A stretch of 64,000 nt of DNA from Alkalihalobacillus pseudalcaliphilus (GTDB lineage: Bacteria; Bacillota; Bacilli; Bacillales; Bacillaceae_D): assembly GCA_001038565.1 (NCBI GenBank), contig LFJO01000005.1, positions 1,275,421 through 1,339,420 on the forward strand, written 5' to 3'. The notes beneath the pieces were generated by a model, which was given only the letters and a program-made list of their open reading frames with translations, did no database searches and was not told the origin of the DNA. Made by a program: the position numbers and the translations under genes. Below, piece after piece: positions 8,067-16,247 of the stretch (position 1 is its first letter; every line of letters begins with the position of its first letter).

Positions 8067-9593
8067 TTACTTATTGGACTTTATTTTAGGTTGTCTTCTT
8101 CCTCTTCCAAGTCCTAATTCTTTTGCTTCAATATGCAGAGATTTCAATAAACTGATCATCATTAGCAGCATAATAAACGAAAATGGCAATGCAGATGAAA
8201 TCATTGTATTTTGTAGGGCATCTAATCCACCTGAATAGAGTAGAACTAAAGCAATAGCTGCAACCATAATCCCCCATGTTAACTTAATTTTCATACTCGG
8301 AGTTTGTGAACCATTTGTAGTCATCATCCCAAGTACAAATGTACCCGAGTCTGCTGACGTAATTAAGAAAATCGCAATTAATACTAAAGTTAATATAGAC
8401 ATAATTAATGCCATTGGAAATTGACTTAAAACAGCAAAGAGACTTTCCTCTGTGGCCAAACTAGAAATCTCAGCAACTCCTGAATGCTCGTTCATCATCG
8501 CCGTTCCACCAAAGGTTGCAAACCAGAAAAAGCCCACTAGTGAAGGTAAAAATAATACCCCAAATACAAATTCACGAATTGACCTTCCGCGCGAGACTCT
8601 CGCGATAAATATCCCGACAAATGGCGCCCACGAGATCCACCATGCCCAATAAAAGATCGTCCAACCATCAATCCATTCTCTAGCTTCCTGATTAAATGGT
8701 GCAATTCTAAAACTCATTTGGAAAAAGTTTTGTATGTAACCACCTATAGTATCTGTATATAAATTTAAAATAGCTACGGTTGGTCCAAATATAAAAACAA
8801 ATAACAATAGAATTAAGGCAAGAATCATATTCCAATTACTCAAAATTCGTATCCCTTTTTCAATTCCTGTAAGTGCTGAAATCATAAATAAAATGGTTAC
8901 AATAATTAAAACAATTAATTGAATCCAAAAGCTTAACGGCCAGTCAAATAGATAACTCATCCCTCCATTTACTTGCGATGCTCCAAAACCTAATGTTGTC
9001 GAAACACCCATAACGGTCGCAATAACCGCAATAATATCTATGATTTTACCAAAAGCTCCATCAACATAATGACCAAATAACGGTCTAAGGCTTGAACTAA
9101 TTAATGCCTTTTCATTTTTTCTATATGTAAAATAAGCAATAACTAAAGCTACTAGTCCATAAATCGCCCACGCATGTATTCCCCAATGAAAAAAAGTATA
9201 CCTCAAAGCATCTCTCATACCTTGTGTCGTAGCTTCATTTCCTGTTGGAGAACTAATCGCATAATGACTTAAAGGCTCTGCAGTTCCCCAAAATACAAGA
9301 CCAATTCCCATTCCTGCACTAAATAATAACGCAAACCAAGTCGGACGATTAAATTGTGGCTTATCATCCTCTTTTCCTAGCTTGATCAACCCAACTGGAC
9401 TAATAAGAAAATATAAACAAACTAAAGCAATGACTGTAACAAGGATTAAATAATACCAACCAAATGAGGTAGAGATAAAACTTGTTAATTGACCTGTCCA
9501 CTCCTCCAAAATCCCCGGTGCTAAAATACCAAATAAAACAATAATCGATAAAACTGAAACCGAAACTTTAAAAACAATATTGTTTCCCTTCAT
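8067..9593 (-). CDS. opuD: BCCT-family glycine betaine transporter, OpuD-like
   Basis: This 508-residue protein has about twelve predicted membrane helices and belongs to the betaine/carnitine/choline transporter family. It imports compatible solutes by symport with sodium or protons and protects against salt stress. The glycine-rich helix motif GMGIGLVFWGTAEPLSHY (near residue 95) and the FYWAWWISWAPFVGIF signature (near 315) are both present, as is RVSRGRSIREF. The short cytoplasmic ends differ from Corynebacterium BetP, which has long regulatory tails, and are more like OpuD. It is a single-gene unit: the terminator lies just downstream and a 28-bp palindrome lies 55 bases upstream of the start. 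OpuD is the best match, but other BCCT members with different substrates cannot be excluded. Confidence 0.9.
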   Translation of the reverse strand: MKGNNIVFKVSVSVLSIIVLFGILAPGILEEWTGQLTSFISTSFGWYYLILVTVIALVCLYFLISPVGLIKLGKEDDKPQFNRPTWFALLFSAGMGIGLVFWGTAEPLSHYAISSPTGNEATTQGMRDALRYTFFHWGIHAWAIYGLVALVIAYFTYRKNEKALISSSLRPLFGHYVDGAFGKIIDIIAVIATVMGVSTTLGFGASQVNGGMSYLFDWPLSFWIQLIVLIIVTILFMISALTGIEKGIRILSNWNMILALILLLFVFIFGPTVAILNLYTDTIGGYIQNFFQMSFRIAPFNQEAREWIDGWTIFYWAWWISWAPFVGIFIARVSRGRSIREFVFGVLFLPSLVGFFWFATFGGTAMMNEHSGVAEISSLATEESLFAVLSQFPMALIMSILTLVLIAIFLITSADSGTFVLGMMTTNGSQTPSMKIKLTWGIMVAAIALVLLYSGGLDALQNTMISSALPFSFIMLLMMISLLKSLHIEAKELGLGRGRRQPKIKSNK

Positions 9594-9647
9594 ATATGTC
9601 TCCTTTCAAAACTAACCAAAACAGATATTCCCGATTCAACCAAAACA

Positions 9648-9675
9648 AAACACGTTTGAATATTCAAACGTGTTT
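9648..9675. promoter_or_regulatory. 28-bp perfect palindrome upstream of the betaine transporter
   Basis: The sequence reads AAACACGTTTGAAT and then its exact reverse complement, with no spacer. It lies 55 bases ahead of the transporter start. There is no loop and no T-run on the gene side, so a dimeric repressor site is more likely than a terminator. The regulator is not identifiable from the window. Confidence 0.6.
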
Positions 9676-9790
9676 AATCCATGAAAAGAAAGTATTTTCA
9701 AGTTCATAGGTGGGAACACGCGCTCCATTCACAAGGTAGTGTTAGATTACCCACACAAAACATGATTCATACAATATCTTAGCGCTACAT

Positions 9791-10309
9791 TTATTCAATA
9801 AAAGGGAGCAACAATTCATCTAATCTTTCCTTCGTAACCTTATTTATGACAAACTCGTGACTTAGATCTTTCGATACCTCTGTTTCAACTACAAAAATAC
9901 CTTTATAAATTGATTTCGCACCTAATGCTGATAAAACTGGCTTAAAACTATAATCAACCATTAATAAATGAGCAAGGCTTCCACCAATTACTAGTGGCAA
10001 AATAGGTTTTCCTTTAAAGGCATTCTGTGGTAATAAATCTAAATACGTTTTTAAAATACCGGTAAATGAAGCTTTATACACTTGGGAAGCGACTATTATC
10101 TTATCCGCTTTTTCAACCTGTTTATGAAATCTTTTTACCTTTTCATTGTTAAATTGTGCTTGAATTAATGCTTCTGCAGGTAAATCATGAACATGTATAA
10201 TATCCGTCTTAACCCCTTCTTTCACAAAGTATTGTTGCGTATACTTAATTAGTCCTTGTAATCGAGAACCTTTATTTGGACTACCTGATATAATTAGAAT
10301 ATTACCCAT
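9791..10309 (-). CDS. NADPH-dependent FMN reductase, SsuE-like
   Basis: This 172-residue flavodoxin-like protein should reduce FMN with NAD(P)H and pass it to a partner monooxygenase. The N-terminal phosphate-binding loop GSPNKGSR follows a first beta strand, and the VIGGSLAHLLMVDYSFKPVL segment is typical of SsuE-type reductases. I chose the ATG at 10309 because an AAGGAG motif lies nine bases ahead; the longer frame lacks such a site. A related but degenerate protein is encoded 84 bases upstream on the same strand. The sulfate transport operon lies further upstream, so a role in sulfur metabolism is plausible, but no sulfonate monooxygenase gene is in the window. Confidence 0.82.
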   Translation of the reverse strand: MGNILIISGSPNKGSRLQGLIKYTQQYFVKEGVKTDIIHVHDLPAEALIQAQFNNEKVKRFHKQVEKADKIIVASQVYKASFTGILKTYLDLLPQNAFKGKPILPLVIGGSLAHLLMVDYSFKPVLSALGAKSIYKGIFVVETEVSKDLSHEFVINKVTKERLDELLLPFIE

Positions 10310-10393
10310 CCTACACTCTCCTTTTCCATAATAAAAAGACATAGCAAATGATTCACTATGCCTCTGGTTATCCAGTCGGAAGTCAAATAATAC

Positions 10394-10888
10394 TTAAATA
10401 TAATATGTTATCGGTATATGTTTTTTTAAAACTTCAAAAATATATAGTTCAATTTCTTGCTTAGATTCCTTCCGTTCACAATAGTAACGATAAGACTCCG
10501 ATTCTTCCATTAAATAAATAGTCGGAATCAAAGATGTTGCTTTCCAATTCGCCAATAATGGCTTTAGACTATATTCAATAATTGAAACATGGGCACTTGT
10601 TCCACCGATTATGACTGGTAAAATCATTTTATTTTTAAATAACGTTTCATCAATTTTTTGTAAAAAAGCCTTCATTTGTTTATATGGCTGTTCTTTTGCT
10701 TCAAAGACAAACATGACAAGATTTGCTTTATTCAGTTTATCCCATGGTTGTTGTGATTGAACATCCTCAATTGCGTGTACCGATATCACTTCGCCAAACT
10801 TTGTTACTTGTTGCTTCAAAGCACTATGCACACATTTTAGGGATGTGCCATGAGTGGGTACTTCTAATACTGATATTTGATATGACAT
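10394..10888 (-). CDS. Divergent FMN-reductase paralog lacking the usual phosphate loop
   Basis: This 164-residue protein is clearly related to the next gene downstream. The segment VIIGGTSAHVSIIEYSLKPL matches VIGGSLAHLLMVDYSFKPVL in the neighbour, and the lengths agree. The N-terminal loop that should bind the FMN phosphate reads VPTHGTSLK instead of SGSPNKGSR, so FMN binding may be lost or changed. A helper or subunit role for the intact paralog is one possibility, and slow decay of a duplicate is another. The ATG at 10888 is preceded by a GGTGGGGG stretch. The longer frame to 10972 has no ribosome-binding site. The two genes are probably co-transcribed. Confidence 0.7.
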   Translation of the reverse strand: MSYQISVLEVPTHGTSLKCVHSALKQQVTKFGEVISVHAIEDVQSQQPWDKLNKANLVMFVFEAKEQPYKQMKAFLQKIDETLFKNKMILPVIIGGTSAHVSIIEYSLKPLLANWKATSLIPTIYLMEESESYRYYCERKESKQEIELYIFEVLKKHIPITYYI

Positions 10889-11040
10889 GTTAAACCAACC
10901 CCCACCCTTCTTAATCCTGAATATTCCTACTTGTTTAATAAGAATTATAGCAAATGTAATCGTATTTAGCAATAATGGAACTGCCCATTTATCGAACTAT
11001 TGTAGAAATTCGCTTTCTTATAAGGGTTAAGTTATTTTTG

Positions 11041-11260
11041 TATGAAAGTTGTTGCTGGTACTCATGTACGGAGCGTTGCTCGCCGCTACCGAAAATGCTG
11101 CTCCTCTGGGACTAATAATTCTCAAGTGAAAGAAATTCTAACACCATACTTTTAGATGACAAAGGACAACATTAAATTGCATGAAGTTCCGCCAGTTAAT
11201 GAGCGAAATACCACTTTCATGTTTAATGGTAGCGAAGTGAACCGGGTTTCGTCATGGAAG
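11041..11260. repeat. Dispersed TATGAAAGTT-type repeat, copy C
   Basis: TATGAAAGTT at 11041-11050 is followed by ACTCATGTACGGAGC, GTTGCTCGCCGCTACCGAAAAT and, after 100 bases, CACTTTCATGTTTAATGG and GCGAAGTGAACCGGGTTTCG. The same blocks occur in the same order in copies A, B and G. The right side runs directly into the 51-bp tandem array. Confidence 0.75.
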
Positions 11261-11269
11261 ATTGGTACC

Positions 11270-11453
11270 CGCATTGGCGACTCTTTTTCAGACTTCATTG
11301 CTGCGTATTTCTTTTTGCTCCGCATTGGCGACTCTTTTTCCGACTTCATTACTGCGTATTTCTTTTTGCTCCGCATTGGTGGCTCTTTTTCCTGCTTTAT
11401 TGCTGCGTATTTCTTTTTGCTCCGCATTGGCGACTCTTTTTCCGACTTCATTG
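11270..11453. repeat. 51-bp tandem repeat, about 3.6 copies
   Basis: Units start at 11270, 11321, 11372 and 11423, each beginning CGCATTGGCGACTCTTTTTC and ending with a TGCGTATTTCTTTTTGCTC tract. The fourth is partial. Because 51 is a multiple of three, all frames stay open across the array and give spurious repeating open frames on both strands. None has a ribosome-binding site that fits a gene. Single related units occur near 3740-3800 (reverse orientation) and 36865-36960, both inside copies of the dispersed repeat. Confidence 0.9.
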
Positions 11454-11479
11454 CCAATGTTTTTTATGTATTAGAAAAG

Positions 11480-11541
11480 AAAAAAGCCCTTATTCTAATG
11501 AATAAAAGCTTTCGGTGAACCGATCAGTCTTTTATGTTTAT
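11480..11541 (-). terminator. Hairpin plus terminator element after cysA
   Basis: Reading the minus strand from the cysA stop codon: TATAAACATAAAAG, then CTGA, a TCGG stem closed by CCGA (11512-11523), then a longer hairpin (11485-11495 with 11500-11510) and a T-rich tract. It ends the sulfate transport operon. The same arrangement with a different terminator stem lies in the leader of this operon at 16108-16185. Confidence 0.75.
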
Positions 11542-12617
11542 ATCGAGAACTCTTCTGGCTTGAACACTTTCATCTGTTTAGGTTTCACATAGATTGATTG
11601 ACCTTGTTGAATGTTCAAATCGAGAAATTTACTTTTTTCTAATTCAATTTCAATTACTTCTCCCTTTTCTCTTTCCGTTTCAAGAAAAACAATGGGACCA
11701 ACGGCATGAACATGTTTAATCTCAACGGGAATATAGCCTTCTTTTTTCGTATCTTTTTCGATCTCAAATTGATGTGGTCGCGTATAGGCAAAGGTATTTT
11801 CATTCGTATCCTCTAATTGAGCCGCAATCTCCTCATGGAAAATCTCACCACCAGATGATTGAAATACACCGTTTTGAACACGCCCTTTAAATATATTAAC
11901 ATTTCCTAAAAAGTCAAATACAAATGGACTATTAGGATGTTCATACACTTCATCAGGTGTACCAATTTGTTTTATTTCTCCTTGGTTCATCACAACAACG
12001 CGGTCAGATACATCTAAGGCCTCTTCTTGGTCATGAGTAACGAATACACTCGTAATATGATACTCGTCATGAAGCTTTCGTAACCAACGCCTCAAATCCT
12101 TTCTCACCTTCGCATCTAAAGCACCGAATGGTTCATCAAGTAGCAATACTTTAGGCTGAACGGCTAGTGCACGAGCTAAGGCAACTCTTTGTCTTTGTCC
12201 ACCAGATAATTGACTCGGAAAACGCTTTTCATAGCCTTCTAGCTTGACTAATGCCAACAGTTCCTTAACACGTTCATCTATTTCTTTTTTTGATGGACGA
12301 TCCTTCCTTGGTTTTACACGTAACCCGTAAGATATATTATCAGCGACATTCATATGTCCAAATAAAGCATAGTGCTGAAAGACAAAACCAACCTGCCTTT
12401 TTATCGCCTCGACGTCTGTCATGTTTTGCTCACCGAAATAGATATTACCTTGGTCAGGTTGCTCTAAGCCAGCAATAATACGTAATAAGGATGTTTTACC
12501 TGAACCTGATGGACCTAATAAAGCGACAAGCTCACCAGATTTAATATTTAGATTGATATCTGTCAAAGCTGCAAATGAACCAAAATTTTTGGAGATATTT
12601 TGAATGTTAATAGACAT
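11538..12617 (-). CDS. cysA: Sulfate/thiosulfate ABC transporter ATP-binding protein CysA
   Basis: This 359-residue ATPase drives sulfate or thiosulfate import through the CysTW channel. Walker A is GPSGSGKT (residues 35-42), the Q-loop is in VFQHYALF, the signature LSGGQ is at 137-141, Walker B ends at DEP (161-163) and the H-loop is in [10 protein letters not shown]. The C-terminal third is a TOBE-type regulatory extension beginning near residue 240. It lies seven bases after cysW and is the last gene of the operon. A hairpin-terminator element starts at its stop codon. Confidence 0.95.
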   Translation of the reverse strand: MSINIQNISKNFGSFAALTDINLNIKSGELVALLGPSGSGKTSLLRIIAGLEQPDQGNIYFGEQNMTDVEAIKRQVGFVFQHYALFGHMNVADNISYGLRVKPRKDRPSKKEIDERVKELLALVKLEGYEKRFPSQLSGGQRQRVALARALAVQPKVLLLDEPFGALDAKVRKDLRRWLRKLHDEYHITSVFVTHDQEEALDVSDRVVVMNQGEIKQIGTPDEVYEHPNSPFVFDFLGNVNIFKGRVQNGVFQSSGGEIFHEEIAAQLEDTNENTFAYTRPHQFEIEKDTKKEGYIPVEIKHVHAVGPIVFLETEREKGEVIEIELEKSKFLDLNIQQGQSIYVKPKQMKVFKPEEFSI

Positions 12618-12624
12618 AATTGAA

Positions 12625-13497
12625 TTACACCACCCTTTGACGATTCACTTTCCATTCGATCATATTTTTTATAAAAATCGTAACTAACGCCAATAGAGAC
12701 ATTAATGATGCGACCGCAAAAGCTGCGGTAAATTGGTATTCGTTATATAAAATCTCAACATGAAGTGGCATCGTATTGGTCAGACCACGTATCTTTCCTG
12801 ATACCACGGATACTGCCCCAAATTCTCCAATTGCCCGCGCATTACATAAAATCATTCCATATAATAAACCCCATTTAATATTGGGTAACGTCACATGTAA
12901 AAATGTTCTCCACCCATTTGCACCTAGTGAAACCGAAGCTTCTTCCTCAGAAGTCCCCTGTGCTTGCATTAAAGGAATAAGTTCTCGAGCTACAAAAGGC
13001 ACCGTTACAAATAAGGTAGCTAAAATAATCCCAGGTACTGAGAATATAATCTTCCATCCTTGTTCCATTAAGAATGGACCAAATAGACCATGTGCACTAA
13101 ATAATAAGATAAATACTAACCCGGCAATAACGGGTGATACAGAAAATGGTAAATCAATGAGTGTTACTAAAAAGCTCTTCCCTCTAAAACGGTATTTGGA
13201 GACAAGCCACGCTGCCGCTATCCCAAAAATCGTGTTTAACGGAACGACAATAATGGCAACTAAAAGAGTTAACCGAATCGCTGATAAAGCATCAGGCTCA
13301 GTAATCGAAGCCAGATAAGTAGCAATTCCTTGCTCAAACGCTTTATAAAAGATCGCAACTAAAGGTAAAACTAAAAATAAGATTAAAAATAATATGGCTA
13401 TTGATATGAATGTCCATTTAACCCATGTAGGCTCCTTTAAAGCTCGAGATCCATGGATAGGTTGATTCGTTTGTGGTTGTTGAACTAGGTCAGCCAT
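12625..13497 (-). CDS. cysW: Sulfate ABC transporter permease CysW
   Basis: One of the two membrane subunits of the sulfate importer, 290 residues with six predicted helices. The EAA loop that contacts CysA is visible as [22 protein letters not shown]. The segment [13 protein letters not shown] near the C-terminus is a CysTW signature. I chose the ATG at 13497 because a run of six G residues lies about eight bases ahead of it. The open frame continues upstream into cysT but without a suitable start. It follows cysT by 17 bases. Confidence 0.94.
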   Translation of the reverse strand: MADLVQQPQTNQPIHGSRALKEPTWVKWTFISIAILFLILFLVLPLVAIFYKAFEQGIATYLASITEPDALSAIRLTLLVAIIVVPLNTIFGIAAAWLVSKYRFRGKSFLVTLIDLPFSVSPVIAGLVFILLFSAHGLFGPFLMEQGWKIIFSVPGIILATLFVTVPFVARELIPLMQAQGTSEEEASVSLGANGWRTFLHVTLPNIKWGLLYGMILCNARAIGEFGAVSVVSGKIRGLTNTMPLHVEILYNEYQFTAAFAVASLMSLLALVTIFIKNMIEWKVNRQRVV

Positions 13498-13514
13498 CTT
13501 CACATCCCCCCTTT

Positions 13515-14351
13515 TTACACATATCTCCTCTGGCTCCACCATTGTATAGCGTTAATAATCAGTAGCATGACAAATGAAAAAACCAACATAACAGCTGCAA
13601 TCGCTGTCGCCCCAACATAATCAAATTGTTCAAGTTTGGTCATGATTAGTAATGGGGTAATTTCCGTCCTCATCGGCATGTTACCTGAAATAAATACAAC
13701 TGAACCATATTCACCTAATGCTCTTGCAAAGGCCAACGCAAATCCAGATAATAAGGCGGGAATGACAACCGGGAAAATAACTTTAAAAAAGGTGTGAATT
13801 CTACTTGCTCCTAAACTTGCTGATGCTTCCTCTACCTCTTTTTCAATGCCTTCTAAAACAGGCTGAACCATACGAACAACAAATGGCAACCCGATAAATG
13901 TTAAAGCAACGACAACACCTAATGGCGTAAAAGCAACACGTATCCCAAAGATATCTAAATATTGACCGACCCAGCCCGTAGATGCGTACAAGGTCGTTAA
14001 GGCAATACCAGCAACCGCTGTCGGTAGTGCAAATGGTAAATCAATCAAACCATCAATGATACGTTTGCCTGGAAAATCATACCGAACTAATACCCAAGCG
14101 AGCAAAAGTCCAAAAACAGCATTCACACTAGCCGCCGCAAACGCAGCTCCTATACTCAACTTATAACTAGCAACAACTCTAGGTTCTGTCACCACAGCCC
14201 AAAAAGACTCCCAACCCATCGTTGCTGTATTTAAGAAAATCATTGATAGCGGAATAAAGATGAGCAATGTCACATACATCATCGTAAATCCCATTGACAA
14301 GCCAAAACCCGGTAACACACTATACTGCTTCCATTTTCTTTTTCTTGCCAC
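13515..14351 (-). CDS. cysT: Sulfate ABC transporter permease CysT
   Basis: This 278-residue subunit pairs with CysW to form the sulfate channel. Six helices are predicted. The EAA loop reads [21 protein letters not shown], one residue more than quoted in CysW, and the [14 protein letters not shown] signature is present. The start is GTG at 14351, with a GAGG motif eight bases ahead. It lies 54 bases after the binding-protein gene and 17 bases before cysW. Confidence 0.94.
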   Translation of the reverse strand: MARKRKWKQYSVLPGFGLSMGFTMMYVTLLIFIPLSMIFLNTATMGWESFWAVVTEPRVVASYKLSIGAAFAAASVNAVFGLLLAWVLVRYDFPGKRIIDGLIDLPFALPTAVAGIALTTLYASTGWVGQYLDIFGIRVAFTPLGVVVALTFIGLPFVVRMVQPVLEGIEKEVEEASASLGASRIHTFFKVIFPVVIPALLSGFALAFARALGEYGSVVFISGNMPMRTEITPLLIMTKLEQFDYVGATAIAAVMLVFSFVMLLIINAIQWWSQRRYV

Positions 14352-14404
14352 TCCTCACACCTCGCAATCACATCGATAAAGGAAGGAAGGGAAACCTTCC
14401 TTCA

Positions 14405-15436
14405 TTAAGGTTGATAAATACGGTCAAAAATACCACCATCATTAAAATGGGTTTCTTGTGCCTGTTGCCATCCTCCAAAAACCTCATCAATCGTAAACAA
14501 TTTAATATCAGGGAAAATATCATATTTGGCTAGAATTTCTTCATTCCTCGGGCGATAATAATGTTTAGCCGCTAGTTCTTGACCGACATCTGTATACAAA
14601 AACTCTAAATAAGCTTCCGCGATCTCTCTTGTTCCTTTTCTATCAACATTTGCATCAACTACCGCGACAGGAGGCTCAGCTAAAATACTCACAGACGGAT
14701 TGACAATCTCAAATTCATCCTCACCCAGCTCATTAATGGCTAAGTACGCTTCGTTTTCCCATGAAAGAAAGACATCACCAATTTTCCGTTCAACAAATGT
14801 TGTCGTTGCTCCCCTTGCCCCAGAATCTAATACTTCAACATTTTGATAAAGTTTATTAACAAATTCCTCTGCTGCTTCTTCAGTCCCATATTCTTCAAGT
14901 GCATATCCCCAAGCCGCTAAATAATTCCACCGAGCCCCCCCAGATGTTTTCGGGTTTGGAGTAATCACAGATACATCATCCTGAACAAGGTCATCCCAAT
15001 CTTGAATGTTTAAAGGATTACCTTTACGAACTAGAAAAACAATCGTAGACGTATACGGGGTTGAATTATCATCTAGTCGTGTTTGCCAATCTGCTGGTAT
15101 AAGCTCACGATTTTCATGTAAGACATCAATATCATACGCAAGAGCCAACGTAACAACATCAGCCTCTAATCCATCGATTACAGCCCTTGCCTGACTTCCA
15201 GAGCCTCCATGTGATGTATTAATGGTTACGGTTTGGCCAGTTTCTTCTTTCCAATATTCTGCAAACTCTGCATCGAATTCTTGATAAAGCTCACGTGTTG
15301 GATCATAGGACACATTTAAAATTTCAAATGTGTCTTGGTTTCCTCCAGATGTACCATTGTTACCTTGTGAGCAACCAACCAATGTTCCAAGTGATAGTGT
15401 CAGTACTAAAAGGAACAGCGTTTTTTTAACATTCAT
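14405..15436 (-). CDS. sbp: Sulfate-binding lipoprotein Sbp/CysP
   Basis: This solute-binding protein catches sulfate or thiosulfate outside the cell and delivers it to CysTWA. A type II signal peptide ends at the lipobox LVGC, so it should be lipid-anchored. The mature part follows the Sbp family throughout, with conserved segments [29 protein letters not shown] and [20 protein letters not shown]. The last two contain ligand-binding residues in family members. The ATG at 15436 (about 343 residues) is chosen because a run of five G residues lies eight bases ahead; upstream in-frame starts are too close to it. The small YezD-like gene ends 23 bases upstream. Confidence 0.94.
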   Translation of the reverse strand: MNVKKTLFLLVLTLSLGTLVGCSQGNNGTSGGNQDTFEILNVSYDPTRELYQEFDAEFAEYWKEETGQTVTINTSHGGSGSQARAVIDGLEADVVTLALAYDIDVLHENRELIPADWQTRLDDNSTPYTSTIVFLVRKGNPLNIQDWDDLVQDDVSVITPNPKTSGGARWNYLAAWGYALEEYGTEEAAEEFVNKLYQNVEVLDSGARGATTTFVERKIGDVFLSWENEAYLAINELGEDEFEIVNPSVSILAEPPVAVVDANVDRKGTREIAEAYLEFLYTDVGQELAAKHYYRPRNEEILAKYDIFPDIKLFTIDEVFGGWQQAQETHFNDGGIFDRIYQP

Positions 15437-15459
15437 ATTCATGACCCCCACAATCTAAA

Positions 15460-15621
15460 TTATTTGAGTTGATTCTTTTTGTTTGGTGAAAAACGTACTT
15501 TTTCCGTCGCATCAATTTGTGTAATCTGATTATCGTGAATCGTAATTAAAACCGTTCCATACTCAATTTTTTCAATGGCCTTCTTAATTTCTTCTTGCTT
15601 TTTCTTATCAAAAATTCCCAT
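15460..15621 (-). CDS. Small YezD-like (DUF2292) protein
   Basis: A 53-residue frame starts with ATG at 15621 and has a GAAGGGG motif ahead. It overlaps the end of the Rrf2 regulator gene by 14 bases, which suggests translational coupling. The core YGTVLITIHDNQITQIDATEK fits the DUF2292/YezD family of very small proteins, which are often encoded beside sulfate or sulfonate transport genes. The function is unknown. Its place between the regulator and the sulfate-binding protein supports a role in sulfur assimilation. The start sits inside the regulator gene, so it is easy to miss in automated annotation. Confidence 0.8.
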   Translation of the reverse strand: MGIFDKKKQEEIKKAIEKIEYGTVLITIHDNQITQIDATEKVRFSPNKKNQLK

Positions 15622-16051
15622 TCCCTCTTTCCCCTTCCAAACGAATATTTTGATTTAATAAATCCTCTAAAGTTGTTGAGTCTAATACATCGGCGACAGT
15701 ATCTCTAACGAGTCCCCAAAGCGGTTGTAATAGACAATTCGTTTCAAGCGGACATGCTTCATAAGAAGTCACACTCACACACCCCATTGGAGCAAGCGGC
15801 CCTTCTAACTTACGAACAACATCACCAATGACAATTTCTCTGCTGCTTTGATTTAATTGAAAACCACCATCTGTTCCCCTTCGGCTCATAATAAAACCGA
15901 GTACCTTTAATTGTGCTAACAATTTTTCCAGGTAAGGAGCGGGCACCATAATTTCATCACTTATCTCTTTCACTTTAAATCTTTGCTCTGGGTTCCTAGC
16001 TAGAACGATTAAGGCCCTTAACGAATATTCCCCTTTACTCGAAACACGCAT
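15608..16051 (-). CDS. Rrf2-family transcription regulator with three-cysteine cluster motif
   Basis: This 147-residue protein has the Rrf2 winged helix (about residues 1-85; MRVSSKGEYSLRALIVLA, then MSRRGTDGGFQLN for the wing). It is the first gene of the sulfate import operon. Bacillus CymR, the usual cysteine-metabolism regulator, does not carry the Fe-S cysteine triad. This protein does, with Cys91, Cys100 and Cys106, a spacing like that of IscR/NsrR cluster ligands. It may therefore sense Fe-S status, redox state or nitric oxide rather than, or besides, O-acetylserine through CysK. It probably controls its own operon. The exact subfamily is uncertain. Confidence 0.85.
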   Translation of the reverse strand: MRVSSKGEYSLRALIVLARNPEQRFKVKEISDEIMVPAPYLEKLLAQLKVLGFIMSRRGTDGGFQLNQSSREIVIGDVVRKLEGPLAPMGCVSVTSYEACPLETNCLLQPLWGLVRDTVADVLDSTTLEDLLNQNIRLEGERGNGNF

Positions 16052-16107
16052 CTAATTCAACCCCTTAATTATGAGTAATAAGACTGGTTAAGTCGGAATT
16101 ATTCAAT

Positions 16108-16185
16108 AAAAAAAACCTCAACTAAGCATTTGCTCTAGCTAAGGCCTTCGGTTGTCCGATCAGCTTTATTGTTTATAGATTTGTA
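16108..16185 (-). ncRNA. Leader RNA with small hairpin and intrinsic terminator ahead of the sulfate operon
   Basis: The predicted transcript starts near 16185, well upstream of the regulator's ATG at 16051. It carries TATAAACAATAAAGCTGA, a TCGG stem with loop ACAA closed by CCGA (16148-16159), and then a terminator stem (16116-16146) followed by eight T residues. The layout is typical of a transcription-attenuation leader. The segment before the terminator is nearly the same as at the end of cysA, while the terminator stem sequence differs. It is not an S-box, T-box or any other riboswitch I can recognise. Confidence 0.55.
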
Positions 16186-16191
16186 ACTATA

Positions 16192-16220
16192 ATATTATTC
16201 AGATTATTCAGAGGTGTCAA
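16192..16220 (-). promoter_or_regulatory. Sigma-A-type promoter of the sulfate import operon
   Basis: On the minus strand TTGACA (16215-16220) is separated by 17 bases from TAATAT (16192-16197). Transcription should begin about 140 bases ahead of the Rrf2 gene, upstream of the leader terminator. Confidence 0.7.
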
Positions 16221-16247
16221 GTATGTTTTAAAAAATTTAAATTTATT

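Noticed and set aside
11152..11518. Repetitive protein gene (frames on both strands with 17-residue repeats)
   Set aside because: The frames exist only because the 51-bp tandem unit is a multiple of three. No ribosome-binding site fits, and frames are open in several phases at once.
16108..16185. S-box (SAM riboswitch) or T-box ahead of the sulfate operon
   Set aside because: The conserved S-box helices and GGCAACC-type blocks and the T-box sequence are absent; only a short hairpin and a terminator are seen.
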